Below are positions 7,502 through 17,666 of a DNA stretch of 64,000 bases, in pieces. Each line of letters begins with the position of its first letter. Position 1 is the first letter of the stretch. The DNA comes from an uncultured Faecalibacterium sp. GTDB lineage: Bacteria > Bacillota > Clostridia > Oscillospirales > Ruminococcaceae. Made by a program: the position numbers and the translations under genes. Where the stretch lies: contig CALESJ010000027.1 of assembly GCA_937907025.1 (NCBI GenBank), positions 177,975-241,974 on the forward strand. The letters run 5' to 3'. The notes below the pieces were generated by a model. The model did no database searches and had not been told where the DNA came from. It saw only the letters and a list, made by a program, of their open reading frames with translations.

Positions 7502-9229
7502 TCATGGTTCCAGGCAGAGCATAAAGTAACAGGAATCCGCCACAAAGAATGTGGGGGCCGGGTCATCGGCAAAAACCTGCTGCCACTGGTTCCACACGGC
7601 TTCGTCGGTGGTGACGTACACCGCCGTGGGGTCATATTCCCCGTTCAGCAGCTGTGCCGCCGTATCGGCGCGGCTTTGGGCCGCCGCTTCATGGCTGCCG
7701 GACACCGCAATATCCAGGTTGGTGGGTAGGCCTTCCTTGCCGGCCAGAATGGCCAGCAGGCGCAGGCGGTCATCCCGCACCTCTCCGGCTGCCAGCAGCG
7801 CGCTGCGCCCGGCCCCGATGCCGACTGTCATGGGATGGCAAGCCACGTTCTCCACCGGCTGGGAAATTGTTTCTGTAAAGTAGTTATGCTTTTCAGCTGC
7901 CACGGCGGACAAATCCCACACCTGCACAGCCAGCAGAGCAGCCAGCAAAACACAGCTGACTGTTGCCGGACGCGGCAGACGACGGCAGGCTCCCCGCAGG
8001 GTATACACACCCCAGACCACCAGACAGGCAGCGGGCAGATAGAACATACGGCCGCTGGAGCGAAAGATACCGCACAGATTCAGCAGCCAGCCGGGCAGCG
8101 GCACCGTGAATCCGGTGTTGCCCCAAAATACCCGGTTGCTGACCGCAAACAGGGTCAGCAGCAGGCAGGCCAGCGCCACGGGCCAGTTACGGCCCCACCA
8201 GGCTTTAACCGCCTGCGGACGGCGAATGGCCGTGACAACCGCCACAACCAGAGCTGCCGCCAGAAGTACAAGAACGCCAAGTCCCAGGTAGTTGAAGCCG
8301 TCATACTGACCGGACTGCTGGGGCAGTACCGGCAGCAGACGGGACCAGGTATACTGTCCCCGGGAATAGGGATTGAACAGGGCGTTCAGGTTCATGGAGA
8401 ACTCACCGTAACCATCCCGGCTCAGGGAGCTTCCGGTGCCGATGGCCCCGCAGAGCACACCGCCTACCAGGGCAGCCGCCAGTGCAGCAACGAAATCCAC
8501 AGCAGCACCTTTCCAGGCGCCGCTCAGGCGCACACGGTCCACACACCACAGCAGTGCACAGACCATGACCAACGGCAGGAAATACGGGTGGATGCCCACT
8601 GCGGCAAATGCCAGCACCACCAGCCACCAGCGCAACCGCGGTGCGTGGCCGGTGCGGCGCAGGGCGTCGCGGCTTTCCAGGTACACATACAGTGCAAACA
8701 GGAACAGCCACTGAGAGGCCAGCGCCGTATGGCGGAAGGCCCGTTCCCACAAAGTGGGCAGGCAGGCAAACAGCGCTCCGCCCAAAAGACCGGTGACTGC
8801 GGCCTGTACCCGCCCGGTCAGGCCACGGGCGCACAGCAGGCCACCTGCCGCTCCTTGCAGAGCAAAGCAACCCAGCACATACAGCCCGAACCACTGGAAG
8901 GTTCCGGGAAGTACGCCCCGCAGCAGTTTGAGAAATATGCTGACCCAGGGCAGACTGTCGGTGTAAGAGATGGCGGTACCGTCCGGGATGGCAATGGTAT
9001 CCGCCATGCCCAGCGGAAAGCTCCAACCGGAATTGCGGAACAAAAGCCAGCCGGCGTAATGCTGCTGGACATCCAGCTCATCATAACCGCCCAGAATCCA
9101 GTTGTCCCAGCTCACATGGAGCGGCGCGGTACCGTAGACCCACAGGAACACCGCAATACCGGCAACAGCGCCCAGAAGTGCGGGCAGCAGATACAGGGCA
9201 GCCGGTTTCTTTTCAAGCTGATTCGTCAT
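7502..9229 (-). CDS. Polytopic membrane protein, GT-C/DUF6311-like
   Basis: 575 residues with about ten to twelve hydrophobic segments (the first at 12-30) and a soluble C-terminal tail of about 110 residues. An early extracytoplasmic loop after the first membrane segment carries acidic residues (GGYDELDVQQHYAGW), as in membrane glycosyltransferases of the GT-C fold that use polyprenyl-linked sugars. I recognise the DUF6311 type, but no donor or acceptor can be named. It starts five bases after the rel stop, so it is probably in the same transcript. Confidence 0.65.
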   Translation of the reverse strand: MTNQLEKKPAALYLLPALLGAVAGIAVFLWVYGTAPLHVSWDNWILGGYDELDVQQHYAGWLLFRNSGWSFPLGMADTIAIPDGTAISYTDSLPWVSIFLKLLRGVLPGTFQWFGLYVLGCFALQGAAGGLLCARGLTGRVQAAVTGLLGGALFACLPTLWERAFRHTALASQWLFLFALYVYLESRDALRRTGHAPRLRWWLVVLAFAAVGIHPYFLPLVMVCALLWCVDRVRLSGAWKGAAVDFVAALAAALVGGVLCGAIGTGSSLSRDGYGEFSMNLNALFNPYSRGQYTWSRLLPVLPQQSGQYDGFNYLGLGVLVLLAAALVVAVVTAIRRPQAVKAWWGRNWPVALACLLLTLFAVSNRVFWGNTGFTVPLPGWLLNLCGIFRSSGRMFYLPAACLVVWGVYTLRGACRRLPRPATVSCVLLAALLAVQVWDLSAVAAEKHNYFTETISQPVENVACHPMTVGIGAGRSALLAAGEVRDDRLRLLAILAGKEGLPTNLDIAVSGSHEAAAQSRADTAAQLLNGEYDPTAVYVTTDEAVWNQWQQVFADDPAPTFFVADSCYFMLCLEP

Positions 9230-9234
9230 AATCC

Positions 9235-11403
9235 TCAGATACGGGTCACCGAAACCACATCCCGCACCTTCTGCAGACGCAGGACCACATTGTTCAGGTG
9301 TTCGGTATTGTTGATGCCGATGGTCAGGGACATACGGGCACGGCCCTGGTCAGCGGCACGGGCATCCATGGAATAGATGGGCACGCGCATATCGCCCAGC
9401 GCCAGTGCCACATCCGAAACCAGGTTGGCACGGTCCATGCAGACCAGTTCCAGCGTGGCCTTGTAGTCTTCCCGCACATTGTCTGCCCAGTAGGCGCGGA
9501 CCCAGCGGCCGGCATTTTCGGGGGACTTCATGCTCTCCCGCACGTTACCGCAATCCTTTTTGTGGATGGACACGCCGAAACCGCGGGTGACAAAACCGAC
9601 GATCTCATCACCGGGCAGCGGCGAACAGCATTTGGCGAACTTGATGGGACAGTTGTCGATGCCTTCCACCACCACACCGGCCGTGGAATGGACCTTTTTC
9701 ACGTCCACTGTGACAGGTTTGGGTTCGGAAGCCTTCAGACGGTTGTATTCGTCCTTCAGTTTGGGCAGCACACGGGCCATCTGCAGGCCGCCGTACCCGA
9801 TGGTGGCATACATTTCCTCCACCGTGTTGCAGTGGTTGCGTTTGGCCAGCGCTGCCATAAAGTCGTCGTACTGTTCCGGCGGAACGGTCATCATGTTGCG
9901 GCGCATTTCCCGTTCCAAGGCATCCTTGCCTTCGGCAATATTCTCTTCCCGGCGTTCTTTCTTGAACCAGTTGCGGATCTTGTTCTTGGCCTCGCTGGTC
10001 TTGACGATGTTGAGCCAGTCCCGGGACGGGCCGCGGTTTTCCGGGCCGGTGATGATCTCGATGATTTCGCCGGTAGCCACCTTATGATCGATGGGCACAA
10101 TGCGGTTGTTGACCTTGGCGCCGATCATCCGGTTGCCCACCGCCGAATGGATGGCGTAGGCGAAGTCGATGACGGTGGCCCCGGCGGGCAGGTTGATCAC
10201 ATCGCCGCGGGGGGTGAAGGCAAAGACTTCTTCCGGCAGGAGGTCGGATTTGATATCGCTGAGCAGGTCAGTGGCATCCACGCTGGAGCGCTGGCTTTCC
10301 AGCAGGCGGCGCACCCAGGCCAGACGTTCTTCCAGCTTCTCGTTGCTGGTGGAGATGCCCGCCTTGTATTTCCAGTGGGCGGCAATGCCGTATTCCGCCA
10401 TGCGGTCCATATCCCAGGTGCGGATCTGCACCTCAAAGGGAATGGCCTCATGGCCGATCACGGTGGTGTGCAGGCTCTGGTACCCGTTGGGTTTGGGGGT
10501 GGAGATATAATCCTTGAACCGGTTGGGCAGCGGATGATACATATCGTGGATCAGGCCCAGCGCGGTGTAGCATTCGGCCACCGTATTGATGATGATGCGC
10601 ACGGCGTACACATCATAAATTTCCTCGAAGTCCTTGTTCTGCATGTACATCTTGCGGTAGATGCCGTAGATGCTCTTGACCCGGTGGCGGATAGCCGCAT
10701 TCTCGATGCCGTTGTCCTCCAGATGGGTCCGGATGGTCCGGCAGACATCTTCCAAAAAATCATCGCCGTGCTTGTTCAGCAGAGAGCGGATGGTTTCATA
10801 GCCGACAGGGTCCAGATAGTGCAGGCTGCGGTCTTCCAGCTCTTCCTTGATGTTGGAAATCCCCAGACGGTGCGCAATGGGTGCATACACTTCCATGGTT
10901 TCCAGGGCTTTGTCCCGGCGCTTCTGTTCGGGCCAGGCATCACCGGTACGCATATTGTGCAGGCGGTCACACAGCTTGATGATCATGACCCGGACGTCCT
11001 GGCTCATGGCCAGCAGCATCTTGCGCAGGTTTTCGGCCTGGCGGTCCTCCACGTTGGAGAACTTGATCTGGGTCAGTTTGGTGACACCGTCCACCAGAAG
11101 GGCCACTTCGTCCCCGAACTTGGAGCGGATCTCATCAATGCCCACCGCCGTATCCTCGGCCACATCGTGCATGAGAGCCGCCGCGATGCTCTCGCTGTCC
11201 ATGCCCAGTTCCACCAGGATCTGGGCCACCGAAAGCGGATGGCAGATATACGGTTCACCGCTGCGGCGCCGCTGGCCGCTGTGGGCCGATTCGGCCAGCG
11301 CATAGGCGCGGTCGATCATTGCAAAGTCATACGGTCGGCCGCTGTCGGTCATATCCTGTTTAAGCTGCTCATAGGTAATGGGCATATTGACTTCGTTATC
11401 CAT
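9235..11403 (-). CDS. rel: Bifunctional (p)ppGpp synthetase/hydrolase Rel
   Basis: 722 residues from the ATG at 11403, which has GGGGGAGG seven bases upstream; an upstream ATG at 11439 lacks one. Domains in order: HD hydrolase with HD at residues 79-80 (ALMHDVAEDT); synthetase with RFKDYISTPKPNGYQSLHTTV; TGS (FTPRGDVINLPAGATVIDFA); zinc-finger region (CCSPLPGDEI); ACT at the C-terminus. Both catalytic halves look intact, so it should make and degrade the stringent-response alarmone. It is transcribed after recJ, 51 bases downstream. Confidence 0.95.
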   Translation of the reverse strand: MDNEVNMPITYEQLKQDMTDSGRPYDFAMIDRAYALAESAHSGQRRRSGEPYICHPLSVAQILVELGMDSESIAAALMHDVAEDTAVGIDEIRSKFGDEVALLVDGVTKLTQIKFSNVEDRQAENLRKMLLAMSQDVRVMIIKLCDRLHNMRTGDAWPEQKRRDKALETMEVYAPIAHRLGISNIKEELEDRSLHYLDPVGYETIRSLLNKHGDDFLEDVCRTIRTHLEDNGIENAAIRHRVKSIYGIYRKMYMQNKDFEEIYDVYAVRIIINTVAECYTALGLIHDMYHPLPNRFKDYISTPKPNGYQSLHTTVIGHEAIPFEVQIRTWDMDRMAEYGIAAHWKYKAGISTSNEKLEERLAWVRRLLESQRSSVDATDLLSDIKSDLLPEEVFAFTPRGDVINLPAGATVIDFAYAIHSAVGNRMIGAKVNNRIVPIDHKVATGEIIEIITGPENRGPSRDWLNIVKTSEAKNKIRNWFKKERREENIAEGKDALEREMRRNMMTVPPEQYDDFMAALAKRNHCNTVEEMYATIGYGGLQMARVLPKLKDEYNRLKASEPKPVTVDVKKVHSTAGVVVEGIDNCPIKFAKCCSPLPGDEIVGFVTRGFGVSIHKKDCGNVRESMKSPENAGRWVRAYWADNVREDYKATLELVCMDRANLVSDVALALGDMRVPIYSMDARAADQGRARMSLTIGINNTEHLNNVVLRLQKVRDVVSVTRI

Positions 11404-11454
11404 GGCGGTTCCTCCCCCTGGTTTCGGTTTTGTATTCATCGCGCGGCGGCAGAC

Positions 11455-13497
11455 TTATTCCCTCTGTCCTGCCGTCATGGCGCGCAGTTTTTGCAGAATG
11501 GGTGCATCGTCCAGATTTTTCTTTCCGGTAACGGCGGCCGGCATCCAGCGCCCGTTCTGCTGTTCTACCAGCCCCAGCTCATACAGCGCCGTCAGGCTGG
11601 CCAGAGTCTTGCCGGTATTCTGCGGCCCGGCCGCCGCAAACACAGGCTGCAGGTCATCCGCCGGGACGCCTCCTGCCCGGATGCGGCGATACAGGTTGGC
11701 CGTATCATTGCGGTCCGGCAAAAAGGCTTCGGCCCGGTCTGGCGGCAGCTCGGTTCCGGAGCAGACCGCATCAAATACCGCTGCCTGCCGGGCCGGTTCG
11801 TTGCCAAGCCCGGCGGGACGCATGGCTTTGCAGTGGATGGAAACCATCGGCCCGCTGCGCCCCTGGAAAATACTCACTTCCACGGCGGCGTCCACGGCGG
11901 CACCAGGCTGGTAGACCATATCCTGCGGCGCCGTACCGAACACCGAAACAAAACAGGTCGCATCCCCCTGGCGCAGGCGCACCCGGGTGTGACGGCCTTC
12001 ACTGCCCAGCGGCCACAGACCATCCACGACGGCGTTTTCCACCAGCAGCAGCGGGACCGGGTTGCCGCTGCCGAAGGGCGCCAGCCGGGACAATTGCCGC
12101 ACCGAGGCAATGTCCAGTTCATTGAGGCGGACCGCTGCGTCCAGTTTGAGGACGCCGGGTTCCGGCACCGGGTATTCCTTGGCAGCCCAGGCGTTGACGG
12201 CAGCCCGGAAAGCGCCGATCTTATCTTCTTCCACCAGCAGACCGGCCGCCGCCGCATGGCCGCCGCTGCGAATCAGGCAGGACGAGCAGGCTGCCAGGGC
12301 TGCATGCAGGTTGAACCCGGCCGGGGCGCGGCCGCTGCCGCGGCCTTCCCCGTTTTCGGTGGAGATCACGATAGCGGGGCGCCCGTACCGTTCCATCAGG
12401 CGGCTGGCCACAATACCGATGACACCAGGGTGCCAGCCTTCCCCCGACACCACCAGCACCCGGTCATGGGTGCGGGCAGGGTCAGCCTGGATGGTCTGCA
12501 GCGCCGCCGCCAGAATCTGCTGTTCGGTCTGCTGGCGTTCGGTGTTGATTTCTCCCAGGCGCGCCGCGATACCGGCCGCCTGTTCTTCGTTTTCACACAG
12601 AAGCAGCTTGAGCGCCACCGCGGCGGTATCCATGCGTCCTGCCGCGTTGAGCCGGGGAGCCAGACCGTAACTGACCGTTTCGGCCGTGACAGGCTTGCCC
12701 GCATAGCCGGCGTTTTCCAGCAAGGCCTGCAACCCGGGGCGCATGGTTTCCTGCAGAACGGCCAGACCTTCCCGGACCAGGGTCCGGTTCTCCCCCACCA
12801 GCGGCATCACGTCCGCAATAGTGCCCAGAGCTGCCAGCTCCCCGAACATATCCAGCAGTTCGGCAGGCTCACAGCCTTCCAGTGCAGCGCACAGCTTGAA
12901 CGCCACCCCGGCGCCGCACAGAAACTTGAAGGGGCTTTCATCGTCGGAACGGTTGGGGTCCACCACCGCCACCGCCTCGGGGAGTTCTGCCCCGGGCAGG
13001 TGGTGGTCGGTAATGACCAGGTCAATGCCCAGCTCCTTGGCACAGCAGGCTTCCTCCACGGCAGCAATACCATTGTCCACCGTGACCACCAGGGTGTACC
13101 CTTTGGCGGCCAGACTCTTGAGGATATCGGCGTTCAGGCCGTAACCGCCGCCGTCCCGGGTAGGCAATTTGCAGCGAACCTGGGCGCCCTGGTTGGTCAG
13201 GCATTCAAACAGAATGGCTGTGGCAGAAACACCATCCACGTCATAATCGCCGAAAATGACGATGGGCTTCCCTTCTTCGATGGCGCGCTGGATGCGTTCC
13301 ACCGCCTTGTCCATATCTTTCAGCAGGAACGGGTCGGACAGTTCGTCCCGCCCGTCCAGCAGATGGTGCGCTGCCTCCGGCGTATGGACCCCGCGCGCAG
13401 CCAGCACACGGCTGAGCAACACGCCGAAGCCTTCGGCGCGCAGGGCTTCGGCGTCCTGATCGGCAGTCTGATTCAGCTGCCAGGCACGGTAGTTCAT
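11455..13497 (-). CDS. recJ: Single-stranded-DNA-specific exonuclease RecJ
   Basis: 680 residues. The DHH phosphoesterase motifs are present: DYDVDGVSA (metal binding), VTVDNGIAA, VITDHHLPG and the DHHA1 part with GRGSGRAPAGFNLHAAL. RecJ degrades single-stranded DNA 5' to 3' in RecF-type recombination and mismatch repair. A C-terminal OB-like and Firmicute-specific extension follows from about residue 460. The GGAGCG ribosome binding site precedes the ATG. The recJ-rel order is common in Clostridia. Confidence 0.95.
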   Translation of the reverse strand: MNYRAWQLNQTADQDAEALRAEGFGVLLSRVLAARGVHTPEAAHHLLDGRDELSDPFLLKDMDKAVERIQRAIEEGKPIVIFGDYDVDGVSATAILFECLTNQGAQVRCKLPTRDGGGYGLNADILKSLAAKGYTLVVTVDNGIAAVEEACCAKELGIDLVITDHHLPGAELPEAVAVVDPNRSDDESPFKFLCGAGVAFKLCAALEGCEPAELLDMFGELAALGTIADVMPLVGENRTLVREGLAVLQETMRPGLQALLENAGYAGKPVTAETVSYGLAPRLNAAGRMDTAAVALKLLLCENEEQAAGIAARLGEINTERQQTEQQILAAALQTIQADPARTHDRVLVVSGEGWHPGVIGIVASRLMERYGRPAIVISTENGEGRGSGRAPAGFNLHAALAACSSCLIRSGGHAAAAGLLVEEDKIGAFRAAVNAWAAKEYPVPEPGVLKLDAAVRLNELDIASVRQLSRLAPFGSGNPVPLLLVENAVVDGLWPLGSEGRHTRVRLRQGDATCFVSVFGTAPQDMVYQPGAAVDAAVEVSIFQGRSGPMVSIHCKAMRPAGLGNEPARQAAVFDAVCSGTELPPDRAEAFLPDRNDTANLYRRIRAGGVPADDLQPVFAAAGPQNTGKTLASLTALYELGLVEQQNGRWMPAAVTGKKNLDDAPILQKLRAMTAGQRE

Positions 13498-13524
13498 AGC
13501 GGTTCGCTCCTTACAAATTCACAT

Positions 13525-14691
13525 TTACACAGTCTTGGTTCCGGCACCGAAATCCTGCCGGAAATCATGGGTCAGGCCATCCTGGCGCAGCATGGTTTCC
13601 AGGGTATCGATCTCGGTGGAAACATCCAGGCTCACATCCTGCAAAAGGGTTTCGTACAGCTTGGTATACGCCAGATTCAGCGTATGCAGGATTCCGGTGA
13701 TCTCGCCGCGGATCTTGTCGGCCTCCGCCGCTTTGGCGTCCCCCAGCCCCAGTGCTGTATCCAACAGTTTGCGGGTGGTGGGCAGGTAATATTCACGGAA
13801 CCGGCGCAGGCGGGGCTGCTGGTCCGGATGATTGTGGGCAAAACCCAGAATGGCGCCGCAGGTTTTCTGCATGGCGGCCAATTCCTCGTCGGCACTCTCT
13901 CCCAACCGGCCGCGGCAGGCACGCAGATAGTTCAGGAAATCCACGCCTTCCCGGCGCAGAGATTCCGCTTCGTTCAGGGGAGGCTGTTCGGCGGCAGGCT
14001 GCGGCTTTTCCGGCTCTGCGGGTGTATATCGGGTATCGTCCAGATACAGCATATTACCGTCCGGCGATACCAGCGCCCCGGGAATCTCGCCCCGGGCAAT
14101 GGCCCGCTGCAATTCCTCCCGCACGCGGTCCTGGGGCTGCATGGCGTCCCGGGCCAGTGCCGAAATCTCGCAGACCCACCCCCGGGCGGCCCGCAGATAG
14201 CTGCGCAGCCGGTTATACCGGCCCCACAGCCGGACTCCTGCCGCCCCCATAATGCCGAATCCCACGGCAACGGGGGTAAAGCAGGCGGTCAGAATGGGAA
14301 ATACCACATGATTTTCCGGCTGCATATACAACGTTTCCGGTCCCACCATGGCCAGGATGAACATGACCAGGGCCGCAATGCCGAAACCGCCGGCAAAGAT
14401 CCAGCCGCTCACCGCCATACCCAGGTAGCCGTCCTGTTCCTTGCTTTTCAGTTGCCGGTCCATGCGCTGACGCCAGACCGTAAACGGCACGGACTTGTTT
14501 TCCACGCCGCGGTTGCGGATGGCATCTCCCACAGACTGTATGGCTCCGGCCAATCCGCCCAGCACCTCCGAGCCGATTTCGGCACCGGCCTGGACAATTC
14601 CGTTAACGGCGGAGTCCAGATCGTGAAAATCGGAGGGTTCCTCATATTGTCCGGCATTGTCATCATTCCGGTAAGGATTTCTGGAAGGCAT
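13525..14691 (-). CDS. XpaC-like 5-bromo-4-chloroindolyl phosphate hydrolysis family protein
   Basis: 388 residues from the ATG at 14691 (AAAGGA upstream). The N-terminal 100 residues are polar with DHDLDSAVNG-like segments; two membrane segments follow (about 110-135 and 145-170); the soluble C-terminal half ends in a helical XpaC domain (NLAYTKLYETLLQDVSLDVSTE). XpaC was named for an X-phosphatase phenotype in Bacillus; the real function is not known. It is usually paired with telA, which is absent here. Confidence 0.65.
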   Translation of the reverse strand: MPSRNPYRNDDNAGQYEEPSDFHDLDSAVNGIVQAGAEIGSEVLGGLAGAIQSVGDAIRNRGVENKSVPFTVWRQRMDRQLKSKEQDGYLGMAVSGWIFAGGFGIAALVMFILAMVGPETLYMQPENHVVFPILTACFTPVAVGFGIMGAAGVRLWGRYNRLRSYLRAARGWVCEISALARDAMQPQDRVREELQRAIARGEIPGALVSPDGNMLYLDDTRYTPAEPEKPQPAAEQPPLNEAESLRREGVDFLNYLRACRGRLGESADEELAAMQKTCGAILGFAHNHPDQQPRLRRFREYYLPTTRKLLDTALGLGDAKAAEADKIRGEITGILHTLNLAYTKLYETLLQDVSLDVSTEIDTLETMLRQDGLTHDFRQDFGAGTKTV

Positions 14692-14722
14692 ACTTCTTAT
14701 GATTCCTTTCGATACAAACGAT

Positions 14723-16327
14723 TCAGGATTCCTGACGGGGCGGCGCACTGCGCTCCATCAGCGCGGCGGCACAGCGCAGGCCATCCACCGCAGCGGTCAT
14801 GATTCCGCCCGCATAGCCGGCGCCTTCCCCGCAGGGGTACAATCCCGGCAGCGCGATACACTGCATATCCTGCCCGCGCACCAGACGAAGCGGGCTGGAC
14901 GTGCGGGTTTCCAGGCCGGTAAGAACAGCATCGGGAGCCCGGTAGGCCGCCATCTTGCGACCGAAAGCTGTCAGGCCCTGGCGCAAAGCGCCGGAGAGTT
15001 CCTGCGGCAGAAGGCTGCCCAGATCATACGGGACCACACCCCTGGGATAAGTGGGCTGCACGGCCCCCAGGTCCAGGCGCCCCTGCCCTTTCAGGAAACT
15101 GCCTACGGTTTCGGCCGGAGCTGCATAATTGCTGCCGCCCGCCCGGAACGCTGCCTGTTCCAGCTGCCGCTGGAAGGCCACCGCCTTGGCCGGGTCATTG
15201 TCAAAATCCCGGCCATCCACGCTGACGACCACCGCCGCGTTGGCATTGCGGCCATCGCGCGCATGCAGGCTCATACCATTGGTGACAACACCGCCTTCCT
15301 CGCTGGCAGCGGCGCAGACGGTACCGCCCGGGCACATGCAGAAGGTATACACACAGCGGCCGCCGTCCACATGCTGGCTAAGCTGGTATTCGCCCCGGGG
15401 CAGAGCCGGATGTCCGGCCGCCCCGTGATAAAGGCTGCGTTCGATCTCAGTTTGCAGATGTTCCGCCCGGAAGCCCACCGAGAAGGGTTTACATTCCAGG
15501 GGCAGACCCAGGCCGTCCAGCATGGCAAAGGTGTCCCGGGCGCTGTGGCCCACGGCCAGGATCAGCTGCTCACAGGCAAACTCTCCTGCAGTGGTCTGCA
15601 CGCCGCGCAGAGTCCCGTCGCGCACATCCAGGCCGGTCAGTTTGGTGTTGAACAGCACCGTACCGCCTAGGGATTCGATTTCCGCCCGGATGCCTGCGAT
15701 GACACCCCGCAGCAGGTCGGTTCCCACATGGGGCTTCTGCCGCCAGGCAATGTCCTGGGGTGCGCCATGTTCCAGAAAGGTTTTGGTTACATAGGCACAC
15801 AAGGCATCTCCGGTGCGGGTGGTGAGTTTGCCGTCCGAGAAGGTTCCGGCGCCCCCTTCCCCGAACTGGATATTGGCTTCCGGGTTCAGGGAACCGCCGG
15901 CTTCAAAGCTCTGCACAGCCTGCACCCGCTGTTCCAACGCGGGGCCGCGCTCCAGCACCAACGGGCGGTAGCCGTGGCGGGCCAGCAGCAGCGCTGCGAA
16001 CAATCCGGCCGGGCCCAGCCCCACCACCACCGGGCGGTGAGAAAGCGGGACCTGCCCCTGCGGGAAGTGGAATTCCGGCTGACGTGTGAAACAGACACAG
16101 GGCGAGGCCCCGGCCAAAGCCGATTCCTCACCCTCGTCGTTGAGCGTGATGGCAACGGTATAGACCAGCACGGGGGTCCCGTGCCGGGCATCTACCGAGA
16201 GTTTTGCGATACCGCCGCCTGCCGCCGCACCGGCAGGCAGGCCCAGTATCTTTCGTGCCCGGCGCACGGCCTCGGCTCCGGGGTCGGAGCAGGTCAGCGG
16301 CAGGCGGATATTGCGTACCAAAAGCAC
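14723..16327 (-). CDS. FAD-dependent oxidoreductase, COG2509 family
   Basis: 534 residues from a GTG at 16327, after AAGGAG; the reading frame stays open upstream but that part lies inside cdaR and is not protein-like. A ferredoxin-like N-terminal region (about 1-90) precedes a Rossmann FAD motif VVVGLGPAGLFAALLLARHG (near 105). Later motifs include NIQFGEGGAGTFSDGKLTTR and the C-terminal GEGAGYAGGIMTAAVDG, both diagnostic of this family. Proteins of this type are widespread in Clostridia and biochemically uncharacterised. Confidence 0.85.
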   Translation of the reverse strand: MLLVRNIRLPLTCSDPGAEAVRRARKILGLPAGAAAGGGIAKLSVDARHGTPVLVYTVAITLNDEGEESALAGASPCVCFTRQPEFHFPQGQVPLSHRPVVVGLGPAGLFAALLLARHGYRPLVLERGPALEQRVQAVQSFEAGGSLNPEANIQFGEGGAGTFSDGKLTTRTGDALCAYVTKTFLEHGAPQDIAWRQKPHVGTDLLRGVIAGIRAEIESLGGTVLFNTKLTGLDVRDGTLRGVQTTAGEFACEQLILAVGHSARDTFAMLDGLGLPLECKPFSVGFRAEHLQTEIERSLYHGAAGHPALPRGEYQLSQHVDGGRCVYTFCMCPGGTVCAAASEEGGVVTNGMSLHARDGRNANAAVVVSVDGRDFDNDPAKAVAFQRQLEQAAFRAGGSNYAAPAETVGSFLKGQGRLDLGAVQPTYPRGVVPYDLGSLLPQELSGALRQGLTAFGRKMAAYRAPDAVLTGLETRTSSPLRLVRGQDMQCIALPGLYPCGEGAGYAGGIMTAAVDGLRCAAALMERSAPPRQES

Positions 16328-16352
16328 TTTCGGATACTTTCTCCTTGTCTTT

Positions 16353-17666
16353 TTACTTGGTGGTGATGGCGCACTGCACCGTGTAGCTGCCCACCGCAAA
16401 AACGCGGCTGGACGACGGGATCTGGATATTGACCGGCAGCGTCTGCTGGCCTGCCGTGACCGAGATGCTCTGGCAGTCCACCTGCGCCAGCACGTTGTCC
16501 GCCGAAAGCTCGGCGATCTCATCCGCCGGGCCGTACAGTGTCACGCCGCTGATGCGGCTTGTCAAAACATCCACTTCGGCATCGCTGGGCACATTGATGA
16601 CCCGGATGTTGGACACGTTCAGGGTCGTGCTGTCCATATTGGTGGTATCAAAGGTCAGAGTCACGGTGGTGATGCCATCCTGAGAAACAATGCCATCGGG
16701 CAGTTCCACCGCCAGCTGGTAGTCCCGGTCAAAGGCGAAGCTCTGCCCCAGGTCCAGGCTGGCCACACTGAGTTCATTCAGTTTGCTGATCATGCGCGCC
16801 GGACCGGCCACCCGCAGGGTGCTGCGGTCCAGAGAGTATTTCAGGCTGGACGTATCAAACCCGGCCGGCAGACCGATGAAGTCGACGGACAGCGGCAGTT
16901 CCCGCACCTGCAGCACGTTCAGTGTCACGGCGGCGGAATCGCTGTCCATGGTGGTGTACTGCGGTGTGACCGCGTTGCCGTTCACATCCCGCATTTCCAG
17001 CACCGAGTCCAGCGTGACGGAGTCGTCCAGCTTATCCTCCGAGGAAACGGTGGCCACCACCGAGTCGATCTGTTCCAGCTCACTGGTGGGACCGGTCAGA
17101 GTGACTTCCGCCGGGACGCAGGAAGCATTATTCAGAATAAATCCGTCTGCAATGGCGATTTTGGAGGTATCGGCAGTGACGCGCACCGTCTTTTCGCTGA
17201 CATTATCAAACACAACGGTGACGGTGGTGGGGTTTTCGACGGTGAGTTCAATACCCAGATTATCATAATCGGAGGTGATGAACCGTGCCCCCAGTTCCAG
17301 GGTCACGGTACCGGCCCCGCGCACCGTGGAATACTTGGGGTAAACCATGATGTCGCTTTCCCGGATACCGCCGATGATGGTGCCGCTACCTTTGATGCGG
17401 ACCAACACGTTGGAAATGTCCGGCGTTTCCACAATGTCCAGGCCCAGACTGGTGTATGTGCTGGACTGGTAGGTATAGGTGATGGTATTGACGGTAACGG
17501 TCTTGTCGCTTTCCTGGTCAAAGTACATGGTCACGATCAGCCAGGCCAGGATGGCACAGAACACAGCCGCGCACCACAGCACCGCCGGATAGTCCCAGAT
17601 GGTACGTTTTTCCCGTGCCTTGGGCGTCACCGCGGGCTGATCATTTTTCTTTCTGTTTAGCAGCAT
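16353..17666 (-). CDS. cdaR: Diadenylate cyclase regulator CdaR (YbbR domains)
   Basis: 437 residues from the ATG at 17666 (GGAGG 11 bases upstream). A short cytoplasmic N-terminus, one membrane segment (about residues 27-48, AVLWCAAVFCAILAWLIVTM) and then four tandem YbbR-type beta domains predicted outside the membrane. CdaR binds CdaA and modulates its activity. The gene overlaps cdaA by 26 bases, so expression is coupled. Confidence 0.9.
   Translation of the reverse strand: MLLNRKKNDQPAVTPKAREKRTIWDYPAVLWCAAVFCAILAWLIVTMYFDQESDKTVTVNTITYTYQSSTYTSLGLDIVETPDISNVLVRIKGSGTIIGGIRESDIMVYPKYSTVRGAGTVTLELGARFITSDYDNLGIELTVENPTTVTVVFDNVSEKTVRVTADTSKIAIADGFILNNASCVPAEVTLTGPTSELEQIDSVVATVSSEDKLDDSVTLDSVLEMRDVNGNAVTPQYTTMDSDSAAVTLNVLQVRELPLSVDFIGLPAGFDTSSLKYSLDRSTLRVAGPARMISKLNELSVASLDLGQSFAFDRDYQLAVELPDGIVSQDGITTVTLTFDTTNMDSTTLNVSNIRVINVPSDAEVDVLTSRISGVTLYGPADEIAELSADNVLAQVDCQSISVTAGQQTLPVNIQIPSSSRVFAVGSYTVQCAITTK

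Noticed and set aside
9298..14802. A very long plus-strand open frame (about 1800 codons) opposite rel, recJ and the xpaC-like gene
   Set aside because: It is antisense to well-supported genes; its translation is His/Gln/Gly/Ala-rich without domains, as expected in GC-rich DNA where stop codons are rare on the opposite strand.
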